64,000 nt of DNA. Origin: Nocardia sp. NBC_01730 (GTDB lineage: Bacteria; Actinomycetota; Actinomycetes; Mycobacteriales; Mycobacteriaceae). The DNA lies in NCBI RefSeq assembly GCF_035920445.1, contig NZ_CP109162.1, positions 8,060,001 to 8,124,000 of the forward strand, written 5' to 3'. The notes below the pieces were generated by a model. That model had not been told where the DNA came from and searched no databases. It saw only the letters and a list, made by a program, of their open reading frames with translations. The position numbers were made by a program, and so were the translations under genes. Positions 43,028 to 51,613 of this stretch are shown one piece after another. The first letter of the stretch is position 1, and each line of letters begins with the position of its first letter.

Positions 43028-45469
43028 ATGGCCGGACAGTCGTCCTCCACGGAATTCCTCATGGCGCCGATTCTTGTGGTGCAGACGAGGGAACGCGTCT
43101 ATCGGTTACACGCTGGGAGTGCATATAATGTCGGTCGCGATCCGACGGCCGACATCGTAGTGACCGATCCGCGTGTATCTTCGTTGCACGCAGTTCTGGA
43201 GCGGGGTGCGGACGGTTGGGAAATCGATGACTTCGGCAGCCTCAACGGCACCTTTTTCGCCGGTCACCGTGTCGACCGGATGGTGATCGACCGAGAGGAG
43301 ACGTTCCAGCTCGGGCACGCCGTGGACGGCGAGCAGCTGGCCTGCTCGGTGGAGGCACCATCTGGCCGCGATATCGGTGGAGACACGATGGTCGTCCCCG
43401 ATCCCGGCTGCAACCTCGAAGATGAAGCAACGGTCACGAGGTCCTACTCGAGCCTGCCCCGGCGAGTTTCACGATCGTCACATCCGACGGGCCACCCCGG
43501 CGCGGTCGTCCAGATCGCATCGGACACTCTTCGGATCGGTCGCGCCACCGACAACGACGTTGTCGCGCTCGACCTCATGGTCTCCCGTCATCACGCCGAG
43601 CTGCACAAGATCGGCGCAGGCAGGTATCGGATCGTCGACCTCGGCAGCCACAACGGCACCTACGTCAACGGCTCCCGGGTCGACGCCGCAGACCTGTCCG
43701 AGTCCGACTTGATCGGCATGGGGCACACCACCTTCCGGCTCGTCGGCGACGAGCTGCGCGAGTCCGTCGATACCGGTGATGTGTCGGTCTCGGTGCAGAA
43801 CCTCACCGTGCGAACCCCTGAGGGCAAGGTGCTCCTCGACGGGCTGGGTTTCCCCATCGCGCAGCGCTCGCTCGTCGGGGTCATCGGGCCCAGTGGCGCG
43901 GGCAAGTCGACGCTGCTCGGCGCCGTCACCGGGTTGCGGCCGGCGACGGAGGGGACCGTCCGCTACGACGGACGCGACCTGTACGCCAATTACGACGAGC
44001 TCCGGCACCGGATCGGGCTGGTCCCGCAGGAGGACATCCTGCACAACCAGCTTCAGACGCGGCGCGCGCTGCTCTACGCGGCCGAACTGCGCTTCCCCGG
44101 TGACACGCGCGGTGAGGAGCGCGAGCAGCGGGTCGACGAGGTCCTCGACGAGCTCGGCTTGGCGCGGCACGCCGATACCCGCATCGATAGGCTCTCGGGC
44201 GGGCAGCGCAAACGCGTGAGCGTCGCACTGGAGTTGCTGACCAAACCGTCCCTGTTGTTTCTCGATGAACCAACCTCCGGCCTCGACCCGGGCCTGGACA
44301 AAACGGTCATGGAAATGCTGGCCGAACTGGCGCACGACGGCCGGACCGTCATCGTCGTCACGCACAGCGTGGCGAATCTGGATTACTGCGACCGCCTGCT
44401 GGTCCTGGTGCCCGGTGGTCGGCTGGCCTATTACGGGCCGCCCGCGGAGGGGCTGCAGCAGTTCGCACAACGCACTTGGGCTGAGGTGTTCCAGGCATTC
44501 GAGCGCGAGGACGACCGCGACTGGGCCGGCGAGTTCCGGACTTCGCCACGCTTCGAGAACTACGTGGCGGTCGGACTGACCGACGATGTCGGCCCAGCGG
44601 AAGTGCACCCACCGGCGCCGCCGCCCGCGCAGCAGTCCAAGCTCAGCCAGCTCAGTACGCTGTGCCGGCGCTATCTGGCGGTGATTGCCTCGGACCGAAG
44701 TTATTTGGCGCTCCTCGGCGTGATGCCCCTGCTTCTTGGGGGCTTGATCGCCGCGGTGCCGTCGGGCGAGGGGTTCACCGGGTCGCCGGGAACCAACACG
44801 GATGCCCCGACCAAGCTCATGATTTTGGCATTCGGTGCATGCTTCGTCGGCACCGGTAACGCGGTTCGCGAGATCGTCAAGGAGCAGACGATCTACCGCA
44901 GAGAACGCGCGGCAGGCCTGTCAGCGGGGGTCTACCTGATGTCGAAACTGCTGGTCCTGGGCGTGATCACCATCCTTCAGGCGGCGGTGTTGGTCTTGAT
45001 CGGCACCATTGGTGAGGATCTGCCGCCCAAAGGGATTTTCACGATATTCGAGCTGGAGCTGATTCTGGCGATGGCGATGCTCGGCGTCACATCGCTGGCG
45101 TTGGGCCTGCTGGTGTCGGTGTCGGTGAACACCTCGGAGAAGACACTGCCGCTGCTGATTGTGCTGTCGATGGCACAACTGGTGCTCACGGGCGGGCTGG
45201 TGCGGCTCCCCGGCACACCCGTCCTGCAGCAACTGTCCTACCTATCGCCGTCTCGTTGGGGGTACGGCGCAGGAGCCGCCAGCCTCGACCTCGACACCCT
45301 CTCACCGCACACAGGCGGACCCGATCCGCTCTGGGAACACACCCTCGGCGCGTGGCTGTTCGACATGGGAGCCGTGGCCGGCCTAGGGGCCGTCTTCCTG
45401 GCGTTGGCCTGGTACCGCCTGTACCAGCTGCGTCCACGGCGCCGAGGTGCCCGCCGCGCGAGGCTTTGA
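43028..45469 (+). CDS. FHA domain-containing ABC exporter (Rv1747-like)
   Basis: An 813-aa protein. Two FHA phosphothreonine-binding domains come first: residues about 15-110 (VGRDPTADIVV, SSLHAVLE, SLNGTF) and 155-240 (IGRATDNDVV, SRHHAELH, SHNGTYVNG). They are followed by an ABC ATPase (Walker A GPSGAGKST at 287-295, signature LSGGQRKRVS at 389, Walker B LLFLDEPTSGLD), then an ABC-2 type permease with six helices. The order matches M. tuberculosis Rv1747, whose FHA domains are phospho-regulated by Ser/Thr kinase PknF and which exports cell-envelope lipid (PIM-related) material. ATG 43028 fits leaderless initiation; ATG 43061 is an alternative. No kinase gene is adjacent here. Confidence 0.92.
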   Translation: MAGQSSSTEFLMAPILVVQTRERVYRLHAGSAYNVGRDPTADIVVTDPRVSSLHAVLERGADGWEIDDFGSLNGTFFAGHRVDRMVIDREETFQLGHAVDGEQLACSVEAPSGRDIGGDTMVVPDPGCNLEDEATVTRSYSSLPRRVSRSSHPTGHPGAVVQIASDTLRIGRATDNDVVALDLMVSRHHAELHKIGAGRYRIVDLGSHNGTYVNGSRVDAADLSESDLIGMGHTTFRLVGDELRESVDTGDVSVSVQNLTVRTPEGKVLLDGLGFPIAQRSLVGVIGPSGAGKSTLLGAVTGLRPATEGTVRYDGRDLYANYDELRHRIGLVPQEDILHNQLQTRRALLYAAELRFPGDTRGEEREQRVDEVLDELGLARHADTRIDRLSGGQRKRVSVALELLTKPSLLFLDEPTSGLDPGLDKTVMEMLAELAHDGRTVIVVTHSVANLDYCDRLLVLVPGGRLAYYGPPAEGLQQFAQRTWAEVFQAFEREDDRDWAGEFRTSPRFENYVAVGLTDDVGPAEVHPPAPPPAQQSKLSQLSTLCRRYLAVIASDRSYLALLGVMPLLLGGLIAAVPSGEGFTGSPGTNTDAPTKLMILAFGACFVGTGNAVREIVKEQTIYRRERAAGLSAGVYLMSKLLVLGVITILQAAVLVLIGTIGEDLPPKGIFTIFELELILAMAMLGVTSLALGLLVSVSVNTSEKTLPLLIVLSMAQLVLTGGLVRLPGTPVLQQLSYLSPSRWGYGAGAASLDLDTLSPHTGGPDPLWEHTLGAWLFDMGAVAGLGAVFLALAWYRLYQLRPRRRGARRARL

Positions 45470-45623
45470 CGCCCGGCGACGCGAACCGGTGGCTCGTCGA
45501 CTGGCTGGTTTCCGCAGGTCAACGGGTGGCTCCTCTGAGCTGGTGCGATATGAGGCTGTGCGACGACCGCGCCAAGTGTGCCGCCTTCCGTGCCGGTGCA
45601 CGGCTCGGCTGACCGCGTGGTGG

Positions 45624-46586
45624 CTACAACATCCGACGTGGCTTGCTCATCGCCTTGGCGCGGCGTACCGACACCCGCGACCACACCGCCTGCTGTAATG
45701 CCAGAGTGGCCCAGCCCGCCAGCGCCATCCCGGACAGGTTCACCACGAGTTGCAGGGTGCTGCCCCAGATCGCCGACCCGACACCGAAGGCAGCGCCGAG
45801 CGCGATATTGCCCGCGGCGGGCACCGTGGTCACCGAAATGAAAACGCCGGCCATTCCCCCGGCCTTGGCCGAGGTCAGCGCGAGTACTCCGGCGGCGGCC
45901 GCGACGATGGCGACGATGAACGACCACTTGTCGGGGGTGTAGATGAAGGCCGTCCCCGGGCGCGGGCCGGTCACGGCATCCACAGTGATCCAGCCCAGTG
46001 CGCGCCCAAACAAGACGAGTGCGAAGGTGATGGCGATGGCGGTGGCGAAGCCGAGCAGCAGCGTGCGCACGGCGAGCCAGAGCAAGACGAATCGGCGGCG
46101 TACCAGGGCGACTCCGAGCGCTGCGATCGCCCCGAATTCCGGACCGAGGACCATGGCCCCGATGACCAAAATCTGGGAATCCAGCACGATCGCGATCGCG
46201 GCGATCACCGTGGCGAAGGTCATAAAGCTGAGATAGGTCCAGTTCAGCTCGGTTTCCTCATACGAGCGCTGGGCGACATCGGCCCAGACCACGGCGTCTG
46301 CACTGCTGCCAGGCGTGCGTACCTCGCAATCGAATCCGCTGCGCGACAGCCAGGTATGGACCGGCTCGATCTCGATGCTGCCCGTACGGTGCAGTCCGAT
46401 CGCACGCAACCGCTCGATTACGTCATTCGCCGCTTCCCGCGCCACATCGGCCAGCACCATGTCACCGCTTGGCCGCCGGGCGGCGCTGCGCATGACTGCG
46501 AGGCCACTGACGGCATCGTCCTGTTCGAGAATCTTGATCACGTCATCGGTCAGCTCGGCCGGAACCAGCATCCGCAGGTGTAACAC
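45624..46586 (-). CDS. DUF389 family membrane protein
   Basis: A 320-aa protein with a soluble N-terminal domain of about 100 residues and then six or seven hydrophobic helices. The diagnostic DUF389 blocks are [20 protein letters not shown] followed by [20 protein letters not shown], and [18 protein letters not shown]. The function of this widespread family is not settled. GTG 46586 is chosen because the conserved N-terminus ([20 protein letters not shown]) begins there; ATG 46571 is the alternative. It is convergent with the FHA/ABC gene, 154 bp apart. The roughly 290 bp upstream, to 46877, show no gene. Confidence 0.88.
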   Translation of the reverse strand: MLHLRMLVPAELTDDVIKILEQDDAVSGLAVMRSAARRPSGDMVLADVAREAANDVIERLRAIGLHRTGSIEIEPVHTWLSRSGFDCEVRTPGSSADAVVWADVAQRSYEETELNWTYLSFMTFATVIAAIAIVLDSQILVIGAMVLGPEFGAIAALGVALVRRRFVLLWLAVRTLLLGFATAIAITFALVLFGRALGWITVDAVTGPRPGTAFIYTPDKWSFIVAIVAAAAGVLALTSAKAGGMAGVFISVTTVPAAGNIALGAAFGVGSAIWGSTLQLVVNLSGMALAGWATLALQQAVWSRVSVRRAKAMSKPRRML

Positions 46587-46877
46587 CCCGATAGTGTGCC
46601 CCGCGCAGCCGATATCTCGGCGCAACGCGGCACAACAATCTCGGAGTCGCGGACGAGGCCCTCGTGCGAGCCATGTCGTGAGCCTGAGTCAGCGTCCGGT
46701 GACTCGGGTTATGGGCGGGTGAGTCATGGCCGGTGGCCTGCCCAGCAGAGGGTGTCGGCTTTGCCGGTTGTCTTTCCCGAGTCCTCTGCGTTGAACATCA
46801 TGTAAGGAGCCCGTCCGACGGAGCACGGCCCCACGGTCACGATGACGGCATCCGGGCTCGTCCGGCCGCAGTCGGAG

Positions 46878-47549
46878 TCAGACGGGCCACCGAGACCGTT
46901 CTTCGGCTATGCGCGCGATGTCGGTGGGTGTGCCGCCCATGATGATGGCGGCGTGTTCGGTGATCAGCTCGATCGACCAGTCCCACCATCGGGCTTGCAA
47001 CAGCAGTTCGACGTCTTCCGGCTCGAAGCGGGTGCGGATGGGGCGGGCCGGGTTGCCCGCGACGATCGCGTAGGGGGCAGCGTCTTTGGTGACAACCGAA
47101 TGTGCGGCGACGACCGTGCCGTCGCCGAGGGTGACGCCGGGCATGATCGTCGCTTCGCGGCCGATCCAGACATCGTTGCCGATGACGGTGTTCGGTACCG
47201 GCGGAATGGACAGGAAGGTGTCGAGGGTGTTCTCCGCCCAAGCGCCGCCGAACATGGTGAAGGGATAGGTCGAGGGCCCGATCATGGGGTGGTTGCCCGC
47301 GGGCATGAGGAAAGTCGCCCGCGGACCGATCGCGGAGAACCGGCCGATGATCAGGCGTTGCGGGCCGTAGTTGTAGAGGACGTTCGCCGTCTGGAACGGT
47401 ACGCCGGATCCCTCGTCGTCGAAGTAGGTGTAGTCACCGACCTCGATGAACTCGGAATCGACCTGGTTGGCGAGGAAGACCACGTTGGTCAGATCGGGAC
47501 GAGTCGAGGGGTGCAGCTGACGAGGATCCGGTACCGACATGCCGTCCAT
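46878..47549 (-). CDS. Vat/CatB-like xenobiotic O-acetyltransferase (left-handed beta-helix)
   Basis: A 223-aa hexapeptide-repeat acetyltransferase. Motifs of the streptogramin/chloramphenicol (Vat/XAT) group are visible: [21 protein letters not shown], the catalytic His in [15 protein letters not shown], and the helix [20 protein letters not shown] plus [15 protein letters not shown]. It uses acetyl-CoA to acetylate a hydroxyl group. Actinomycete chromosomal copies may or may not confer resistance to streptogramin A, and this cannot be decided from sequence. The start is at 47549 or at ATG 47540; neither has a strong ribosome site. Confidence 0.88.
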   Translation of the reverse strand: MDGMSVPDPRQLHPSTRPDLTNVVFLANQVDSEFIEVGDYTYFDDEGSGVPFQTANVLYNYGPQRLIIGRFSAIGPRATFLMPAGNHPMIGPSTYPFTMFGGAWAENTLDTFLSIPPVPNTVIGNDVWIGREATIMPGVTLGDGTVVAAHSVVTKDAAPYAIVAGNPARPIRTRFEPEDVELLLQARWWDWSIELITEHAAIIMGGTPTDIARIAEERSRWPV

Positions 47550-47864
47550 TATTCTGACCGCCTCTACCTTGCGTGCGTGAACGGGTGGACACGTGCGGCG
47601 GCTGACGTAGCCGATGGTAAGAGGCGTTTTGCAGACCCGAAGCCAGAAGCACCGATGCCCCGCACCATAGGCCGCTGTCCGGCCGCCCGGTCATGACTAC
47701 CGGCGCGGCCTCCGGAATCGGCCGCAGCTCGCTCAGCTGTTGTCGCGCAAGGGGTCCGAAGCTGCTCGCTCGTCCTTCTGTGTCGTCTCGGTTTCTCGGT
47801 TTCCCGGCTATCGGCTGTGTGTTCGATTGGGTGCGGACCTGGGGCGATCCACCAGATCGATGCC

Positions 47865-48235
47865 GCGTCGATCCGCATGCGCCGTGGCGCACGCAAGTGC
47901 GCCACGGCATCGAGGCGTGGATCCGTTCCGCGCAGGAGGACCCCTCGATCACACTCAGCTGGATCCGCGTCGTCCCCGCGCTCGGCGAGGACGCGTGGTA
48001 ATTGCCGCGCGACACCGGCGACGCGTATGTCACTCTGATCCAAGCTCACCGACACACCGGAATTCGCGGCCGCCGGCTTGCATCCGCCCTCCCGTCAGGT
48101 GGCGACGATCATGCTCGGTGGCTTCCGCGAACTCATCGCGACAACCGTCGAGGACGGCAACGAGATCGCTGACATGATCGATGTGGCGGTTGAATCAGCG
48201 ATCGCTCTGGTCGGTCCCCGCAGTGAGTGTCGCGA
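47865..48235 (+). pseudogene. TetR family regulator, C-terminal remnant
   Basis: The sequence encodes a typical TetR C-terminal domain in pieces: IEAWIRSAQEDPSITLSWIR with VVPALGEDAW, then an in-frame TAA at 48000, then LPRDTGDAYVTLIQ, a frame change near 48045 (LTDTPEFAAAGL), and HPPSRQVATIMLGGFRELIA with IADMIDVAVESAIALVGPR. The N-terminal HTH is absent. A nonsense mutation, a frameshift and a deletion together make it nonfunctional. The 47550-47865 stretch holds no recognisable gene. Confidence 0.65.
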
Positions 48236-48263
48236 CGGAACTCGCATTGAAGGCGCCGTCCGG

Positions 48264-49001
48264 TCAGAGGCGAGGTGTGCTGTGGGCGGCGAGTGCGGAC
48301 TCGAGTCGTCCGCCGCACAGCAGCTCCAGCCGACGGGGCCATGGGTGTTCGCCCATCGTGCCGGGACCGGTGAAATAGAACGTGGAACAGCCCGGGCCGT
48401 GGTTGCGGTCATGCGGGTTGAATCCGCCGCCGTCGGGGACCATGCCCGCCGACTCCGCGAGTTCACGCCGCATGGTCAGATAGGTGCTCGAGTCCAAGCC
48501 CTCGACGGCAAAAGCGAAGTGGGTCTCCCGGTTGTGGCGCCGCTCGTCCTCGCGCGCCCACAGGTGGGCGGCCGATGCGACGGGGAAGAAGATCTCGATT
48601 CGCTGCTCGCGGCTGGGGCTGCCCAGGTGTCGGCGTCGGGCGTGCAGGATGTGAATGCGATAGCTGTCCGAGTCGAGTCCGTAGCGAGTGCAGACCCGTC
48701 GCTGGACGACGACGCTCGGCACCGTCGTGCCCAGCAGGAAGCCCGCTGTTACGAGGTGCTTGCGCATGGCCTCGGCATCCGCCGGAAACAAGAAGACCGC
48801 ACCATGGTCGAAAACACATCGATCCCACAGGGGGCCCCGCGGCTCGCCCCCGCGATCCAGTGCCAACAAGGTCGAAAGAATGACCCGCGGAGAAATGGAC
48901 GCGATGTACTCGACCAACCGGGCCAGCCTGGCGCTGTCTGTCGCATCGAGGCCATAGGCCCCGGCGGCGGCTTCGACACTATCGATATCTGATAGTTCCA
49001 T
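48264..49001 (-). CDS. Uncharacterised protein next to the PKS operon
   Basis: A 245-aa soluble protein from ATG 49001. Longer frames to 49247 look non-coding. I do not recognise the family with confidence. Seen: a helical N-terminus (ARLARLVEYIASISPRVILS), then alternating strands with FAVEG, RREQRIEIFFPVASAAHLWA and a Gly/His-rich C-terminal motif GGGFNPHDRNHGPGCSTFYF. Several conserved-looking His and Glu residues (ETHFAF; NPHDRNHGPG) suggest a metal site, possibly of VOC/DUF1338 type. It is divergent from the PKS operon, 336 bp away, so it may belong to the same pathway. Confidence 0.7.
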   Translation of the reverse strand: MELSDIDSVEAAAGAYGLDATDSARLARLVEYIASISPRVILSTLLALDRGGEPRGPLWDRCVFDHGAVFLFPADAEAMRKHLVTAGFLLGTTVPSVVVQRRVCTRYGLDSDSYRIHILHARRRHLGSPSREQRIEIFFPVASAAHLWAREDERRHNRETHFAFAVEGLDSSTYLTMRRELAESAGMVPDGGGFNPHDRNHGPGCSTFYFTGPGTMGEHPWPRRLELLCGGRLESALAAHSTPRL

Positions 49002-49337
49002 CGTGCGGGGCCCTGTCCGGTGAAGCAATTCCAGCGCGGCGCAGCGTGGAGAACTGGTGCGGAAATCTGCCAGTGCGAAGTATTCCCGGTGGAACCGACT
49101 CCCGCAACGCGAAACGTAGACCTCGATGACGTTGCGCGGCGGAGAAGCCGAGCGAGCGGACAACGTAGTTCCTTCGCTACATCTTGCGTCACACCAGGCT
49201 TGGTCAGCGCCCTTGGGCTCGCTATGGCAAGATCCGTCAGTGGACATGTCTATCGGAGTGGAATTCCCTGCTCACGAAGGTGTTCCACGCTTCGTTGAAA
49301 TCAGCCGCATGGCCGATCAGACTCATCAGGAACGGCT
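49002..49337. other. Intergenic control region of the PKS operon
   Basis: 336 bp between the divergent uncharacterised gene and the monooxygenase. No gene, RNA or clear inverted repeat is visible. An AGGAA ribosome site precedes ATG 49338. Promoters for both directions should lie here, but I cannot assign -10/-35 elements with confidence. Confidence 0.4.
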
Positions 49338-50477
49338 ATGACCAATGGCAAGTTGCTCGAGCGAGTGCGGGACCTCGTCCCGAACATCAGGGAACGGGCT
49401 GCGAATACCGAGCGGCAGCGGCGGGTGCCGGAGCACACGGTCCGCGAACTGACCGACGCGGGCGTTTTCCGGATGTTGCAGCCCCGCCGTTTCGGTGGCG
49501 ACGAGTCATCGCCGGTGGACTTCTTCGAAGTTATCCGCGCTATCGCGGCGGCGTGCCCGTCGACAGGGTGGGTCGCCTCGGTTTTCGGTACGCACGCATG
49601 GCAGCTGGCACTGTTCCCGCTGGAAGCCCAGCATGACGTCTGGAGCCATAACCCCGACGCCTTGGTGTCGACGTCCTATGTGCCTGCGGGAACGTCGACA
49701 CCTGTCGACGGCGGCTTCGAATTGTCCGGCCGATGGGGGTTCTCGTCCGGCTGTGATCACGCCGACTGGGTCATGGTGGGTGCGTTGGCGCCTGGTGCCG
49801 ACGGTGCACCGGGTGTCCATCTGACGTTGCTGGTGCCCCGCGGCGACTATCGGATCGACGACGTGTGGCATGCGGTGGGTCTGTCGGGAACGGGCAGCCA
49901 TGACATTGTGATCGACAAGGCGTTCGTGCCCGTCCACCGGACCCACGATGCGGAACTCCACAATGCGGAACTCGGCGTGCCTGCCGATGTCCCCGCGCTG
50001 TACCGGCTCCCGTTCACCAGCATCTTGCCGAGTGGCGTCGCCGCGCCGGTCATCGGTGCTGCACAGGGCGCCTACGAGGCGTACCTGGAGCGAATGCGGG
50101 AGCGTGCCACCGCCACCGACCCTTTTACTCATGTGCACATCGCCCGCGCCGCGTCGGAGATCGACGCCGCGGTCCTGCAAATGGATCGCAATCTGTCCGA
50201 GGAACTGCGCTACGCCGAAGTGGGTGAGGATATTCCGATCGAACTGCGATTGCGTGCCCGCCGCGATCAAGTACGCGGCACCGAGCGCGCGGTGGAAGCG
50301 ATCGAGCTGCTCTTCAGGATTTCCGGTGGCCGGGGGGCACGCACGCCCAATGTGGTGGAACGCCATTGGCGCGATGCGCACGCGGGGAGTCTGCATCTTG
50401 CCAATGCCGCCGAGCGGGCATTGGCGAACTTCGGCCGAGGCGAACTCGAGCTGCCGGTGGAAGATCGGATCCTGTGA
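49338..50477 (+). CDS. Flavin-dependent monooxygenase, acyl-CoA dehydrogenase fold (HsaA-like, group D)
   Basis: A 379-aa protein of the acyl-CoA dehydrogenase superfamily. N-terminal helices (VPEHTVRELTDAGVFRMLQP) are followed by CPSTGWVASVFGTHAWQLALFP, a beta-domain (SGRWGFSSGCDHADWVMVGA) and a C-terminal helical bundle ending HWRDAHAGSLHLANAAERAL. The ACPSTGW and FSSGCDHADW signatures are those of two-component FMNH2-dependent hydroxylases (HsaA, hydroxyphenylacetate 3-hydroxylase type), not of true acyl-CoA dehydrogenases. No flavin reductase gene is adjacent. Its stop overlaps the GTG/ATG region of the next gene, so the two are translationally linked. It probably hydroxylates a precursor or product of the PKS (inference). 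Confidence 0.85.
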   Translation: MTNGKLLERVRDLVPNIRERAANTERQRRVPEHTVRELTDAGVFRMLQPRRFGGDESSPVDFFEVIRAIAAACPSTGWVASVFGTHAWQLALFPLEAQHDVWSHNPDALVSTSYVPAGTSTPVDGGFELSGRWGFSSGCDHADWVMVGALAPGADGAPGVHLTLLVPRGDYRIDDVWHAVGLSGTGSHDIVIDKAFVPVHRTHDAELHNAELGVPADVPALYRLPFTSILPSGVAAPVIGAAQGAYEAYLERMRERATATDPFTHVHIARAASEIDAAVLQMDRNLSEELRYAEVGEDIPIELRLRARRDQVRGTERAVEAIELLFRISGGRGARTPNVVERHWRDAHAGSLHLANAAERALANFGRGELELPVEDRIL

Positions 50478-50479
50478 GC

Positions 50480-51613
50480 ATGGCCACCGCCACAATTGAT
50501 CCCCACCTCATCGGGATCGCCACCGAACTTCCCCGTTCCGTGCATTCGACCGAGGAATTGCTCGCCGCGGGCCGCGGGCATCTGTCCGACAAGTTGGAGA
50601 CGATGCTCGGCAGCCTGGGGGTCGAGAAGAGGCACTCCGTCCTCGCCAACTATCCGGACGTTCTCTTTCGAGGCGCCGAACCGGAACGCGGTATCGCCGT
50701 GGTCGATCTCGCGGTCAGGGCGGCCCGCAAATGTCTTGCCAGGGCCGATATTCCGGTGGCGACGATCGGTCTGGTGCTCGGTGTGTCGAGCAGCCCAGGC
50801 CGACTGGTGCCGAGCCTGGTGTGCGACATGTTTGCGCGGATGCCGGAACTGCCCAGGACCGCGCACAACCTGAGTATTGAGTACATGGGTTGCTCGGCGA
50901 TGGCGAAGGCCGTCGACACGGCGCGGTGGTATCTGACGTGCAACCCCGGAAAGCGGGTCCTGGTCTGCTTCGCGGAAGCCACCACGCCACTGTCACCGCC
51001 GCTCCCCGGCTTCTACTCGCATTTCTCTGAGGTAGGCCTCGACGAGCGTCAGGACACCGTGAACGTGATGCACGGCTTTCTGTTCGCGGACGCGGCCGTG
51101 GCGATGGTGCTGGGCGCGGAAGGGGATGGACCGTCGTTCGGTCCGGTGGCGAACCTGACGAACGACCTCCCTGAGGACGCCGAACTCGGCACCGTCCCGG
51201 ACGGCGGCTCGGATATCCCCGTGGTGGACGGGCGCCGGGCGTACACCCTGAGTCCTCTCGTCACGCCGCGTGGAGCTTTCTATGCCAGGGAGACCGTGCG
51301 GATGGCGCTGAAGGAAGAGTCCTGCGAACTGGCATCGCCGGCTGATGCCTCGGTGCTGCTCATGCACACCGGCAGCGTGCGCATCCTGAACGCGTTGTGC
51401 AAGGGGTTCGGCGTCGACCCTGACGATGAGGTGGTCGTCTCGTCGTATCGGGTGCTGCGCGACTACGGCAACACCCTCGGATGCTCGGTTCCCTTGATGC
51501 TGGCGGAGCCGGTGTACCGCCCGGCCGGGCAGGGAATTCTCGTGGCGTTCGGGTTGAGCTTCGGCTGCGGCGTATTCACGATGACGGTCCCCGAAGGCGG
51601 ATGGGCTCCGTAG
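50480..51613 (+). CDS. Type III PKS / KAS III-like condensing enzyme
   Basis: A 377-aa thiolase-fold protein. The catalytic triad is Cys138 in YMGCSA (the MGCSA form is shared with plant 3-ketoacyl-CoA synthases), His296 in LLMHTGS and Asn331 in DYGNTLGC, the spacing expected of chalcone-synthase-like and KAS III enzymes. It would load an acyl-CoA or acyl-ACP and condense it with malonyl units. ATG 50480 is used; GTG 50474 is equally possible and overlaps the preceding stop. Its 3' end overlaps the PKS gene. The product could prime the PKS or be a separate branch. Confidence 0.85.
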   Translation: MATATIDPHLIGIATELPRSVHSTEELLAAGRGHLSDKLETMLGSLGVEKRHSVLANYPDVLFRGAEPERGIAVVDLAVRAARKCLARADIPVATIGLVLGVSSSPGRLVPSLVCDMFARMPELPRTAHNLSIEYMGCSAMAKAVDTARWYLTCNPGKRVLVCFAEATTPLSPPLPGFYSHFSEVGLDERQDTVNVMHGFLFADAAVAMVLGAEGDGPSFGPVANLTNDLPEDAELGTVPDGGSDIPVVDGRRAYTLSPLVTPRGAFYARETVRMALKEESCELASPADASVLLMHTGSVRILNALCKGFGVDPDDEVVVSSYRVLRDYGNTLGCSVPLMLAEPVYRPAGQGILVAFGLSFGCGVFTMTVPEGGWAP

